From Chitinophagaceae bacterium (GTDB lineage: Bacteria; Bacteroidota; Bacteroidia; Chitinophagales; Chitinophagaceae): a stretch of DNA of 64,000 nucleotides. The stretch spans positions 1 to 64,000 of the forward strand of contig JAHBTL010000005.1 in the NCBI GenBank assembly GCA_019638615.1. The letters are read 5' to 3'. The notes beneath the pieces were generated by a model that had not been told where the DNA came from, did not search any database, and saw only the letters and a program-made list of their open reading frames with translations. Within the stretch, counting starts at the first letter, position 1, and every line of letters starts with the position of its first letter. Shown one piece after another: positions 37,886 through 45,929 of the stretch. The translations under genes were made by a program, and so were the position numbers.

Positions 37886-39067
37886 TTACTGAATAATAAT
37901 TTTAGCATTATCGAGCCTGGAATGTATCCCGTACTGCTCAAGCGCCTTCAGCATATCCGTCAAACTGACCTCCCGGTTGATCAAGCCTCCAAACCTGGCT
38001 GCCGGCACTCCATTTTCATATTCCACCTGCACATCATACCACCTGGCTACCTGGCGCATCAACGATGCCAGGTCTGTGCCCTTCATACGGAAATATCCTT
38101 CTTTCCATGACATTACCTGCTCCAGGTCAGCATTACCTGCAACGTCTATATTTTCACCCTTCACTATCGCCTGCTCACCGGGTTTTATAACGGAAGTATA
38201 TTGATGATTTGCAACCTGTACAGAGCCTTGTAACAGGGTGATCCTGGTATCCGATTCATCATTGTAGGCATTCACATTAAAGCGCGTTCCCAATACTTTT
38301 ATTGCCGTTTCTCCTTTACTCACTATAAAAGGCTTCAATGTATTATGCGCTACTTCAAAATAAGCCTCGCCTTCTACCGCCACCTTCCTTTCATTTTCTA
38401 TAAAAGCAACAGGATAGGTAATGGACGAACCGCCGTTCAGCCATACACGGCTGCCATCCGCCAGGATAACATCAATGATCCTGCTGCCGCGGGGATTGGA
38501 AAGCGTATTGTAGCTCAGCTCGCCGGGTGAAACAGCACCTGCTTCATAAGCGATCTTGCCGTCCTCCAGCTTCACCAGCTTCACACTTCCCTGCACGGTA
38601 ATCGACCCGTTGGCAGCGCTATCTAAATAAATTGTCTGCCCGTTGGAAAGCGTGATCGTAGCACGATTCTTTTCAGGTGCTGTTATGCCGGTCTGCGGAG
38701 ATGTGCGTACCATTTCCGGTGAACGCTTATCCGGTTCGTTTGATAAAAAGAAATACCCGCCTATCCCTATCGCCAGCAGCACAGAGGCGGCAACCGCTAC
38801 CCGGCGCCATATGTCCCGGCCTGCTTTGACGGGCATGTAGTGCACGGGGGGCTGTTTTTTTACTATTTGCTGAAAGAGCATGTCGGCTTCACGGGCCGAC
38901 ATATCTCTGTCTTCGGGCAGTTGATCGTAAAAGTCATTAAGCATCTGCGCTCTCCTGCTTTCCAGTAAAGGATCCAGCCAAAGCTGAAACAGTTCCGTTT
39001 CTTCAGCGTCGGTCAGGCTTTCGTGCAGGTATCGCCGGAATAGCTCTTCGAGGCGTTGCTCTTTCAT
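37886..39067 (-). CDS. FecR-family anti-sigma factor
   Basis: 393 residues. Cytoplasmic N-terminal helical domain (RLEELFRRYLHESLTDAEETELFQLW), one transmembrane helix (RRVAVAASVLLAIGIGGYFFLS, about 87-108), periplasmic FecR domain (NPRGSRIIDVILADGSRVWLNGGSSITYP; VEGEAYFEVAHN; VLGTRFNVNAY) and a DUF4974-type C-terminal domain (ARWYDVQVEYE). Relays the loaded state of the SusC STN domain to the ECF sigma factor. Confidence 0.95.
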   Translation of the reverse strand: MKEQRLEELFRRYLHESLTDAEETELFQLWLDPLLESRRAQMLNDFYDQLPEDRDMSAREADMLFQQIVKKQPPVHYMPVKAGRDIWRRVAVAASVLLAIGIGGYFFLSNEPDKRSPEMVRTSPQTGITAPEKNRATITLSNGQTIYLDSAANGSITVQGSVKLVKLEDGKIAYEAGAVSPGELSYNTLSNPRGSRIIDVILADGSRVWLNGGSSITYPVAFIENERKVAVEGEAYFEVAHNTLKPFIVSKGETAIKVLGTRFNVNAYNDESDTRITLLQGSVQVANHQYTSVIKPGEQAIVKGENIDVAGNADLEQVMSWKEGYFRMKGTDLASLMRQVARWYDVQVEYENGVPAARFGGLINREVSLTDMLKALEQYGIHSRLDNAKIIIQ

Positions 39068-39169
39068 AAATGATGTTGATTTCGGAATAAGCCAGGCTCA
39101 TGCAATTACATGCCCATATACTTTAGACAAACAGGAGTTTGCCCGGGGGCCATCAGGAAAAAAATAAAT

Positions 39170-39769
39170 TCAGTTAAAGCAAATAATAAGAGCGAACGAT
39201 ACGGCGGTATCCATCCGGTGTTCCAGGAACATCCTGATAGAGCGAAGTGCCAGCTTCATGTATTTTTTGGATGTCAACACCGATATACCCAGTTGTTCGG
39301 CAATGGCTTCATGGCGCAGTCCCTGCTGCTTGTGAAGGATATATACTTTTTGTTGCTGTAACGGAAGCTGCCTGATGGCGGCCTGCAATACCAGGGCATA
39401 CTCCCGGTCGGCTACATCATCTTCAGTAAAGCAACTGCCGCTTTCACGCATCGGCAGGCGGGCAAGTCCCAGCTTTTCCATGGCCCTGGCATGGAGATAA
39501 TTAACAGCAGTATTGCGGGCTATGGTACGCAACCATGCATTAAAATAATTTATCTCCCGCAATTGCTCCCGTTTTTCCCATATTTTCATGAATGTGTCCT
39601 GCACCAGTTCCTGCGCCTGGCTTTCGGAGCGGGTGAGCAATAACCCTAATGCGTATATTTTTTTGCGGTAATGGTCATAAAGCACCCTGAAAGCAATTTC
39701 ATCGCCTTCAGCCACCCGGAGCAACAGGTCTTTCTCATTATGCAGTAAAGTCTGTTCCAAAGCAATCAA
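39170..39769 (-). CDS. ECF-type RNA polymerase sigma factor (SusC/FecR partner)
   Basis: 199 residues with region 2 (AFRVLYDHYRKKIYALGLLLTRSESQAQELVQDTFMKIWEKR) and region 4 (LPLQQQKVYILHKQQGLRHEAIAEQLGISVLTSKKYMKLALRSI). First gene of the sigma-FecR-SusC-SusD series, a standard Bacteroidota surface-signalling unit. Confidence 0.94.
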   Translation of the reverse strand: MIALEQTLLHNEKDLLLRVAEGDEIAFRVLYDHYRKKIYALGLLLTRSESQAQELVQDTFMKIWEKREQLREINYFNAWLRTIARNTAVNYLHARAMEKLGLARLPMRESGSCFTEDDVADREYALVLQAAIRQLPLQQQKVYILHKQQGLRHEAIAEQLGISVLTSKKYMKLALRSIRMFLEHRMDTAVSFALIICFN

Positions 39770-39813
39770 TCGCTAAATAACAGTGAAATTATCAAAAAAA
39801 GTGGGAAATCATT

Positions 39814-40593
39814 TTATGATTTCAGCCTGATATTAACCATCAAAGGCAAATGATCGGAATAATGCACTACAGGGGCTGAAACTTTTTCTACCCGGCGCAA
39901 TGCTTTCGGGCTTACTAATACATAATCGATTTTTTTAACCGGCGTATCGTCCGGAAAAGTAGGAAGACCGGATCTATCTGTTGTTTGCAGGTGTTGCTGC
40001 AGCAATTGAATTTCTTCTGCATCAGGTGTTGCATTCAAATCGCCGGTAAAAATTACCGGCAAATTATTTTCTGAAAGATAATGCAGGGTTTCATTCACCT
40101 GGGAAGCTCTGATTGCTTTATCAAAAGCGGAATAATGTGCTGTGGCAAAAAGAATTTTCTTTTTTCTTTTTATTGGTATAGTGGCAAAAAGCATGGAAAC
40201 AGATTCGCCATTGGGTCCTTTCTTTAAAAGCTTTAATATTTTAGGCTCCACTTTTGCTATCGGGTATTTGGAAAGTATTCCCACTCCGTAAGCGCCACCC
40301 TGGTAGGGAAAATGTCTTACAAAAGCATAGTGCATACCGGTGATCTCTGCCAGTCTTCTTATCTGGTCAACTTTTCCCGATCGTTCGCATACGCTGTCCA
40401 CTTCCTGCAGTCCCACGATATCCGGATTTTGTTGCCTTATGAAATTCCCCATAGAGTCCAATGTATTGATCTCATTCCTGTCAGCCCCGTGATGTATATT
40501 GTAAGACATGATCCGCAACTGCTGTGATCGTGCATTCAAAAAAGATAAGCTGAATAATAATGTGCAGAAGCAGTGTTGTATTGCTTTGCTCAT
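39814..40593 (-). CDS. secreted endonuclease/exonuclease/phosphatase-family hydrolase
   Basis: 259 residues with a signal peptide (ends ARSQ). EEP motifs: MSYNIHHG, DIVGLQEVD, FTGDLNATP and YSDHLPLMVNI. The family includes nucleases, sphingomyelinases and phosphoinositide phosphatases, so substrate is open. Its ATG overlaps the TGA of the small upstream gene by 4 nt, showing translational coupling. Confidence 0.9.
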   Translation of the reverse strand: MSKAIQHCFCTLLFSLSFLNARSQQLRIMSYNIHHGADRNEINTLDSMGNFIRQQNPDIVGLQEVDSVCERSGKVDQIRRLAEITGMHYAFVRHFPYQGGAYGVGILSKYPIAKVEPKILKLLKKGPNGESVSMLFATIPIKRKKKILFATAHYSAFDKAIRASQVNETLHYLSENNLPVIFTGDLNATPDAEEIQLLQQHLQTTDRSGLPTFPDDTPVKKIDYVLVSPKALRRVEKVSAPVVHYSDHLPLMVNIRLKS

Positions 40594-40775
40594 TTAATTC
40601 TATATGGCTTTCGTGTTATTACTGCTTTTTGCATTGTCAGGTGTATTTTATACAAGCGGGCGGCCATTAAAAACCTTTCCTTATAAGAGCGTTTCAGCGC
40701 CTCTCTTAAAAGATCATCTCCGGCCTTTTCGTATCCGTATGCGGGCTCCTGTACTATATTTTTTTCCCGGGACAT
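40590..40775 (-). CDS. small conserved-looking protein of unknown function (61 aa)
   Basis: Reads MSREKNIVQEPAYGY then DDLLREALKRSYKERFLMAARLYKIHLTM. Amphipathic and basic; overlaps the EEP gene in the ATGA configuration, which is the main reason to believe it. The first seven codons of the longer frame (from 40796) could also be used. No function proposed. Confidence 0.55.
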   Translation of the reverse strand: MSREKNIVQEPAYGYEKAGDDLLREALKRSYKERFLMAARLYKIHLTMQKAVITRKPYRIK

Positions 40776-40839
40776 CTCTTGTAGATTTAGCCACAAATAC
40801 TGATTGCAATTTAATAAAAATATAGCAAATACTGATTAA

Positions 40840-40870
40840 GGGTTTCCAACCTTCCGAAGGTTGGAAACCC
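40840..40870. repeat. palindromic dispersed repeat, third copy
   Basis: GGGTTTCCAACCTT and its complement in a 31-bp palindrome. It lies after the AAA ATPase gene and before the small gene, where a terminator for the tRNA-array operon would be expected, although no long T-run follows. Confidence 0.65.
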
Positions 40871-40921
40871 TGCAAATCCAGAAAAGGCCGGCGTTGGGTA
40901 GCCGCCAGTCTTTGTTTTTGA

Positions 40922-42070
40922 TCAATTCACTGAATTTTGTTGCCTGAACCCAATTGGATGAATGCCTGTTTCTGGCCCATTAATTATATGCTGGTTCACT
41001 ATTTCGGCAATTGTCATCGGCGCATATATGGCCGCATCAAATCCTAAATGGTTGGACAGTTGCTGCGCTTTTTGTACACTCAGCTTACCAAACTCGTACC
41101 TTGCTATCATTCTTCCCTTTCTCATCAAAGCGTTGTCTATCAGGTTCAGGTTGCTGTTGAAGGTGCATATGATCTGCACATTCAAACAATCGCTCAGCAA
41201 TCCATCACTCAGGTTAAGCAGGTTTGAAACTGAAGAGCCGCTGTTGATCTTACGATCCATCATAATGTTTTCAGCATCTTCTATTACCAGCACCGCATTG
41301 GGGTTGTTGATCAACAGATCAATAAACTCCGGGTTCATCAAATTGCCGGCAACGGACGGCGATAAGAACATCACTTTTTTCTTCAGGGTTCCTACCAGGT
41401 GACGCAGGTAGGTTGTTTTACCGGTGCCGGGTATACCGTGCAGCAAAACAATGCCCTTGTCATTTTCAGTATTTAACCTGCTCCTTATTAAGGCATCAAC
41501 GGGTAAGAAATCATCATTGTAATGCAAATCCAGATCCAGCACCGTTGGTTTTAACGGAAGCGGCTTTAACTCCAGCCCTCCGTTGTTGAGCGTGATAATA
41601 TTGATCTCAAAATCCTGCTGTTTTTCAGGCACCTTATATTCAGAAAGCGCTTTCAGAAGATTATCTGCAAAACTGTATTTGTTATTTGCATATAATACTT
41701 CCGCATATTGCCCTGCCAGCTCAATGATTACCTTATTGCTCAGCACAAAAATGGTTTTATTGAACTGCTGCATATTTTCCTTCCTGTTAAAAAAACAATC
41801 CTGGAAAATGTCTACTATATCATTCCCCAGATTGTTTTGTATATAAGCATATGCCCTGGTAACATCCATTTCGTCAATATATGTTGTGCAAGGTACACGC
41901 CTGAACCTGAACATGTAAAATGCTTTTGCTTCAATATACTGGTGATCAAATATTGACGGATTTCTTTTGACATATATTCTTGCCCAAATGCTTTGCATTT
42001 TTGCTTTCGGGTGTGTATTATTCAACAGTACCACAAAAGCTATAACAATTAATATTGATAGTATGCTCAT
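40922..42070 (-). CDS. membrane-anchored AAA+ ATPase (BCS1-like core)
   Basis: Start ATG 42070 lies 11 nt after the YkuK gene and gives 382 residues; the longer frame overlaps that gene by 65 nt. An N-terminal transmembrane helix (residues 2-17), a middle domain without recognised homology (20-190), then an AAA core: Walker A GIPGTGKTT (212-220), Walker B LVIEDAE (261-267), sensor-1 TFNSN and the arginine segment RKGR. The BCS1-like layout suggests remodelling or translocation of a macromolecule. Last gene of the tRNA-array operon; its role there is unknown. Confidence 0.82.
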   Translation of the reverse strand: MSILSILIVIAFVVLLNNTHPKAKMQSIWARIYVKRNPSIFDHQYIEAKAFYMFRFRRVPCTTYIDEMDVTRAYAYIQNNLGNDIVDIFQDCFFNRKENMQQFNKTIFVLSNKVIIELAGQYAEVLYANNKYSFADNLLKALSEYKVPEKQQDFEINIITLNNGGLELKPLPLKPTVLDLDLHYNDDFLPVDALIRSRLNTENDKGIVLLHGIPGTGKTTYLRHLVGTLKKKVMFLSPSVAGNLMNPEFIDLLINNPNAVLVIEDAENIMMDRKINSGSSVSNLLNLSDGLLSDCLNVQIICTFNSNLNLIDNALMRKGRMIARYEFGKLSVQKAQQLSNHLGFDAAIYAPMTIAEIVNQHIINGPETGIHPIGFRQQNSVN

Positions 42071-42080
42071 AACAGTTGTT

Positions 42081-42596
42081 TTAATGTACCACTTTATTGG
42101 CGCAGCTTGAGCTGGCAAATGCGTGAGGCTTTGCTTTAAAAGCAAACCCCATTCCCATAATATATCCCATCGCTTCTTTTAAAGCATCATTGCTTTTAAA
42201 GCTGGGGTTAGTATTAATGTCAACATGCACTTCCATATCTACGCTATATCTGGAAAAGATGTTACACAATGCATAAGCCACTTCAATGCTCTTTCCCACT
42301 TCAGTAAGCATCCTTTGTTTAATGCTCATTTTTTGCCGAGTGGTTTCGTTGTGGATATACATAAAACCACCCTTACCTTTACGGATGAATACAATAACGG
42401 TAGCGTATTCAGTGATCTTTCTCTGCCCGGATGACCCGTTCGGACGGGCTTTTACCTGGCTGTCTGTACCAATGCAGACCTTCAGTTCGTGCCCGGCCTC
42501 TCTTTCACGCATCAATACATGAGCCACTTCCTCCTCAATCGGGATCCTGATCCTTTCGCCATTTAGTTTTCTCCATTGTTGCTGTACCTGTTCCAT
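42081..42596 (-). CDS. YkuK/DUF458 RNase H-fold protein
   Basis: 171 residues. The family hallmark GTDSQVK (residues 43-49), an acidic/His segment around VHVDIN and the conserved RMLTEVGKSIEVAYAL helix indicate the YkuK (DUF458) branch of the RNase H fold, whose members are predicted nucleases. Located between the basic unknown protein and the AAA ATPase, downstream of an RNA ligase and tRNA genes, so an RNA-processing role is attractive but unproven. Confidence 0.78.
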   Translation of the reverse strand: MEQVQQQWRKLNGERIRIPIEEEVAHVLMREREAGHELKVCIGTDSQVKARPNGSSGQRKITEYATVIVFIRKGKGGFMYIHNETTRQKMSIKQRMLTEVGKSIEVAYALCNIFSRYSVDMEVHVDINTNPSFKSNDALKEAMGYIMGMGFAFKAKPHAFASSSCANKVVH

Positions 42597-42614
42597 TGGT
42601 CATTGTTTTAAAGT

Positions 42615-43373
42615 TTATTCTATTGCCTCCTGTTGAAGGATATCCAACACCTGGCAAAGCGATTTGTTTTTATAAGGATTAATTTCATCATGCCTTTCAA
42701 TGTTTTTCCATTTCCACCAACGATCTCTGTGTCGCCTGTGAAGAATTTTATCCATACGTTTTTCTAAATCCCGTCTTTTAATATAGTTGTCTAACTGATC
42801 AATCTGTGATTCCAGCGCCGCATCTTTAATTCTTACCTTGTCAATCATGTTCGGCCGTACGCTCATTACAAAGCGCCAGGGCTCAGTAAACACATATCGT
42901 TTTACAGGCTGGCTGCACCATTTTTCATACCTGAACTCTATGTTGAACAATTGTTGCTCGCTATCCGTAAAACATAGTTTCTTAAAATGTTGCTCATCTG
43001 GCTCAAGAAGCTTCTGAGGTTTTACCACGTATATCTTTCGTCCAAACTTTCTTCTCTTCACTTTAAAATCCCTCTTTGAGCTCCAGTCGTATGTATTGAT
43101 TTTACTGAGTATATTTTGAAAAAATACTGCATGCTTACCTCTTGCCACATCATCTCTTAAAACAAAAAAACGTTTCCATCCTTTTTGCACGGGCGGTATT
43201 AAAGGCTCCCAACCCAAATTCCCTTTTTTTACCCATAGCTCGCGGCGTTTTCTATCAAGCTGTATCAATTGTTTATCAAAATCTTTGTACTGCATACGGT
43301 GCTTTTGCCTTGCAGAACGAAGCCGGTAACAGAGCATATCTTCTCCGTAATGTTGAATAAGTTTTGTGTCCAT
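42615..43373 (-). CDS. basic protein of unknown function in the tRNA-array operon
   Basis: Start at ATG 43373 (MDTKLIQHYGEDML) gives 252 residues; the frame opens 13 codons earlier. Very rich in Lys/Arg and aromatic residues (RRKFGRKIYVV, DKILHRRHRDRWWKWKNIERHDE), as in nucleic-acid-binding proteins; no motif recognised. First protein gene after tRNA-Trp and 18 nt before the YkuK-like gene, so it is co-transcribed. It could be an RNA-binding partner of the ligase or of the array tRNAs. Confidence 0.75.
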   Translation of the reverse strand: MDTKLIQHYGEDMLCYRLRSARQKHRMQYKDFDKQLIQLDRKRRELWVKKGNLGWEPLIPPVQKGWKRFFVLRDDVARGKHAVFFQNILSKINTYDWSSKRDFKVKRRKFGRKIYVVKPQKLLEPDEQHFKKLCFTDSEQQLFNIEFRYEKWCSQPVKRYVFTEPWRFVMSVRPNMIDKVRIKDAALESQIDQLDNYIKRRDLEKRMDKILHRRHRDRWWKWKNIERHDEINPYKNKSLCQVLDILQQEAIE

Positions 43374-43475
43374 AATGAATGGTTTTGTTCCGTTCGAAAA
43401 CTGTTGTGCCATTGCACATTTTCTCTGTCTGTCATTATGAACTTTAGGTTCTTTTTCATATTACTTTTATTTTTG

Positions 43476-43568
43476 CACGGGTTGCAGGACTCCCCGCCTG
43501 CCGGGCGGGCAGGGAACCTGCGGCAATGGTTTTGGAGACCATTATGTTGCCATTTACACCAAACCCGT
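43476..43568 (-). tRNA. tRNA-Trp(CCA) with 21-nt palindrome in the T loop
   Basis: Acceptor ACGGGTT/AACCCGT, D arm, anticodon arm ATGGT-CTCCAAA-ACCAT, T stem GCAGG/CCTGC. Length 93 instead of 72 because 43493-43513 sits between TTC and GAGT of the T loop. CCA not encoded. Five nt separate it from tRNA-Phe. Confidence 0.8.
43493..43513. repeat. GC-rich palindrome inserted in tRNA-Trp T loop
   Basis: 21 bp, minus strand CCTGCCC..GGCAGGCGGG. It differs at one position from the insertion at the same T-loop position of tRNA-Asn (45771-45791). Confidence 0.8.
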
Positions 43569-43573
43569 ATGCG

Positions 43574-43646
43574 CGGTGCCCAAAGGAATCGAACCTTCTT
43601 AACCGGATTTTCAGCCCGGCACATAGACCATATCTGTCAAAGCACC
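43574..43646 (-). tRNA. tRNA-Phe(GAA)
   Basis: Acceptor GGTGCTT/GGGCACC, anticodon arm CCGGG-CTGAAAA-TCCGG (GAA), T arm GAAGG-TTCGATT-CCTTT. 73 nt, uninterrupted. D stem is only about 3 bp. CCA not encoded. Confidence 0.8.
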
Positions 43647-43714
43647 ATTTGTTTGTAATGAATATTGACAGATCACCGATTCCTCTTCATCGAATTCATT
43701 CATCACAAACAATG

Positions 43715-43799
43715 CGGAGAGTAAAGGGATTGAACCTTTGTACCGTTTCCGGTAGCCTGGGTTTAGCAAACCTGCACATTACCACTCTGTCAACTCTCC
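43715..43799 (-). tRNA. tRNA-Ser(GCT)
   Basis: Acceptor GGAGAGT/ACTCTCC, anticodon loop TTGCTAA, long variable arm TACCG-GAAA-CGGTA typical of Ser, T arm AAAGG-TTCAATC-CCTTT. 85 nt, uninterrupted, CCA not encoded. The outer base pairs of the anticodon stem are mismatched. Confidence 0.8.
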
Positions 43800-43847
43800 G
43801 TATTTTTGTGTTATCAACTGTATTGCTACTATCAGCTTATGTTGTAG

Positions 43848-43868
43848 CCTGTCCCGCCGGGGCGGATC
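43848..43868. repeat. GC-rich palindrome between tRNA genes
   Basis: CCTGTCCCGCCGGGGCGGA, related to the insertion in the tRNA at 46102. It lies in a 180-nt stretch between the two Ser tRNAs that also holds hairpins GTGCTTCA/TGAAGCAC and CCGAT/ATCGG. Confidence 0.6.
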
Positions 43869-43979
43869 ACTTGCTTGTGCTTCAACAATACTATTCAACT
43901 GCTCATGAAGCACCCCGATGAATATCGGCGGTACGTTCTGTTTACTATTCAGCAAATTGCAACCAGTCAATATCATCAG

Positions 43980-44117
43980 CGGAGAGAAAGAGATTACTCA
44001 CGGCATGTCTATTTTATTTTTGTGTTCGTGATTTCCGCTTCGCTCCAATTCGAACCCCTGAACCTTTTACAGTCAACTGTTTTCAAGACAGCGTCCTTGG
44101 CCAACCGGACTCTCTCC
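43980..44117 (-). tRNA. tRNA-Ser(TGA), T arm interrupted
   Basis: 5' two thirds clear at 44048-44117: acceptor GGAGAGA, anticodon arm GCTGT-CTTGAAA-ACAGT (UGA), long variable region, AGGGG-TTCGAAT. The matching T-stem strand CTCTT and acceptor TCTCTCC appear only after about 53 further nt (ending at 43980). Either a large T-loop insertion or a broken gene. CCA not encoded. Confidence 0.5.
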
Positions 44118-44137
44118 ATTTGTTTTTCCGTTTGCTA

Positions 44138-44588
44138 GGGCTGACCAAAAAGGTCGTCATTGCGATCCGCCGCGGCGGAGAAGCAATCCCAAATACTTAA
44201 TCCGTTATCGTTCAATGGGATTGCTTTCCCGACACAGTCGGGATTCCTCCCTGCCAATGACATATCATCCAGTTTGCTATTTATCAACTGGTTATGAACT
44301 TCAATTTGTTGTTCCACAAACCCGGTTTTCCTTTCAACTACAATCCCACCGCTTTTTTCTGTTACTTTTTTGCGGAAAAAAGTAACCAAAAAGCCGCCGG
44401 GAAATTATTACCGCAATTTCCCGCAACGCTCTGATGAAGCTTTAGTACTACTGTGAATTCAGCAACAGAGCCCTGATACGTTTGCTGATAACTTAGCCGA
44501 CTTAGGATACTTACAAATCAGAAAGCTGTGACAAACAAATGCAACTTGTCACGGCGCAATGACGTTCAGCGACCTTTTTGGTCAGCCC
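44138..44588. mobile_element. MITE-like element inside the tRNA array
   Basis: 451 bp bounded by perfect inverted repeats GGGCTGACCAAAAAGGTCG (44138-44156 and 44570-44588), extended by TCATTGCG/CGCAATGA just inside. No transposase. Contains a perfect hairpin GTTAC-TTTTTT..AAAAAA-GTAAC at 44361-44386 and two 'gggattgctt' repeat units. No clear target duplication. Confidence 0.7.
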
Positions 44589-44621
44589 CACTATATGTTC
44601 TCCGGAGATTATATCTCCTTG

Positions 44622-44705
44622 TGTGAGTGGTAGGATCCGAACCTACTCAGCGTAATAGCAACGGTGTTACAGACCGTCCCGGCTCTCCCACTCCGGCGCA
44701 CTCAC
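44622..44705 (-). tRNA. tRNA-Tyr(GTA)
   Basis: Perfect acceptor GTGAGTG/CACTCAC, D arm, anticodon arm ACGGT-CTGTAAC-ACCGT, Tyr-type long variable arm and T arm GTAGG-TTCGGAT-CCTAC. 84 nt, uninterrupted, CCA not encoded. First tRNA after the RNA ligase gene (47-nt gap). Confidence 0.85.
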
Positions 44706-44752
44706 ATATATAAATTTGTGGCGGAGGCGCACTCCGCCACATCTGCCTCCCT

Positions 44753-45733
44753 TTACTCATCATAACTAAGCAAGAACTTATTGTTGATGGCCTTAAATGA
44801 TACCAACTCATTTGCTATTTTCACACGTATTACAATACCCTCTGCTAATACATCTGCGTTCAATACAGATTTTCTTTCAGCCATTTTTAACAAAACATCA
44901 ATATCATCAGCCAATGCAAAGCTTTTCTCCAAAACGGGTACGGTTTCTAATCCTATCACTCCAAATACTTCCTTCCATTCGTCATACCCGGCATATTTAT
45001 ATTCATCTATCCAAAAAAGGGTAAAGAAAAAAACGCTATTTCCTTTTAACTTTAACTTATTTCCCTGGATGCTCTCACCAACCAGCTCTCCTTGTATAGC
45101 AACATTTCTATTCAGTGACCTCAGCTTGTCTTCTATTGCCAGGTGCTTTGCTGTTTGCCAGTATACGCTGTCAGCATTTTCTACCAATTCCATATTTCTG
45201 CTACATACTCCAAACCCGCCGTCCTTTATAAAAAATGTTACTGACGTACCATCCAGCTTTTCGGTTATATAATATTCTTTACCTTTATGTTTAGAAAGTT
45301 CATCTTGCATTACCTGCACCCTCGTTTCATCTGTTTTAGGTATAAAGGATGGAAACTCAGCTTTCTTTACTCCCGCAATTGAATCCGGAACAGGAGGTTC
45401 ATATTTTACAACACCAAGTTCTTCTGTTACATCCATGCCCTCTTCAGCCGCAAAACTCTTAGACAGAATACTTAACGGAAAACAAATTCCCTGGGAAACC
45501 TGACCTCTTAGCTTCACTGTCTTGATACGAAACTTCATTTTTCTTAAAAACTCAAACTCCGTTTTTTCAGGAAGCAGGCTGTCAATTTCAACGTAAACAC
45601 AGAGATCATTTATTTTGAACTCATCCTTCTTTACCACTAATGACCATCCCAATACCGTCGCTTTTACAATAGCATCAGCTCCTTCAATAGGCTCGAGGTT
45701 TTTTATTCTTTGTATGCTTGCCAGTTTTCTCAT
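44753..45733 (-). CDS. Rnl5/DRB0094-type ATP-dependent RNA ligase
   Basis: Start ATG 45733 (MRKLASIQRIKNLEPIEGAD), 326 residues; the longer frame runs into tRNA-Asn. An N-terminal OB-type domain (residues 1-~110) precedes the nucleotidyltransferase domain, the reverse of DNA ligases and typical of the Deinococcus DRB0094 (Rnl5) group. Motif I is KLDG (Lys159 nucleophile), with CSRN, GELVGE, a FFFTLFWID segment, motif IV EGIVIR (298-303) and motif V SFKAINNKF (Lys314). This class seals 3'-OH/5'-phosphate nicks in RNA duplexes. It lies between tRNA-Asn and tRNA-Tyr and is co-oriented with both, so tRNA is the obvious candidate substrate (inference). Confidence 0.9.
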   Translation of the reverse strand: MRKLASIQRIKNLEPIEGADAIVKATVLGWSLVVKKDEFKINDLCVYVEIDSLLPEKTEFEFLRKMKFRIKTVKLRGQVSQGICFPLSILSKSFAAEEGMDVTEELGVVKYEPPVPDSIAGVKKAEFPSFIPKTDETRVQVMQDELSKHKGKEYYITEKLDGTSVTFFIKDGGFGVCSRNMELVENADSVYWQTAKHLAIEDKLRSLNRNVAIQGELVGESIQGNKLKLKGNSVFFFTLFWIDEYKYAGYDEWKEVFGVIGLETVPVLEKSFALADDIDVLLKMAERKSVLNADVLAEGIVIRVKIANELVSFKAINNKFLLSYDE

Positions 45734-45753
45734 ACATTCATTTTTTATTATTG

Positions 45754-45846
45754 CGGATGAAGAAAGACTCCCCGCCTGCCGGACGGGCAGGGAACTTTCA
45801 ACCCCTGGCTTAACAAGCCACCGCTCTGCCATTGAGCTATTCATCC
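45754..45846 (-). tRNA. tRNA-Asn(GTT) with 21-nt palindrome in the T loop
   Basis: Acceptor GGATGAA/TTCATCC, D arm, anticodon loop TTGTTAA, T stem GAAAG/CTTTC. The T loop is split between TTC and GAGT by 45771-45791, the same position as in tRNA-Trp. 93 nt, CCA not encoded. Confidence 0.82.
45771..45791. repeat. GC-rich palindrome inserted in tRNA-Asn T loop
   Basis: 21 bp, minus strand CCTGCCCG..CGGCAGGCGGG; one difference from the tRNA-Trp insertion. Confidence 0.8.
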
Positions 45847-45850
45847 ATTG

Positions 45851-45923
45851 TTGGCCCGGTGAGACTCGAACTCACAACCTTCCGGTTAAAAGCCGGAAGC
45901 TCTTACCATTGAGCTACGAACCA
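45851..45923 (-). tRNA. tRNA-Lys(TTT)
   Basis: Acceptor TGGTTCG/CGGGCCA, D arm GCTC/GAGC, anticodon arm TCCGG-CTTTTAA-CCGGA, T arm GTGAG-TTCGAGT-CTCAC. 73 nt, canonical, 4 nt from tRNA-Asn. CCA not encoded. Lys tRNA is the classic target of the PrrC/RloC anticodon nucleases. Confidence 0.9.
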
Positions 45924-45929
45924 ATTCTG

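Noticed and set aside
43779-43976. 65-codon ORF between the two Ser tRNAs, with a palindrome in frame
   Set aside because: It overlaps the start of tRNA-Ser(GCT), has no homologue I recognise and lies in a hairpin-rich spacer.
44135-44389. 84-codon minus-strand ORF
   Set aside because: It is a translation of the MITE-like element and its repeat units.
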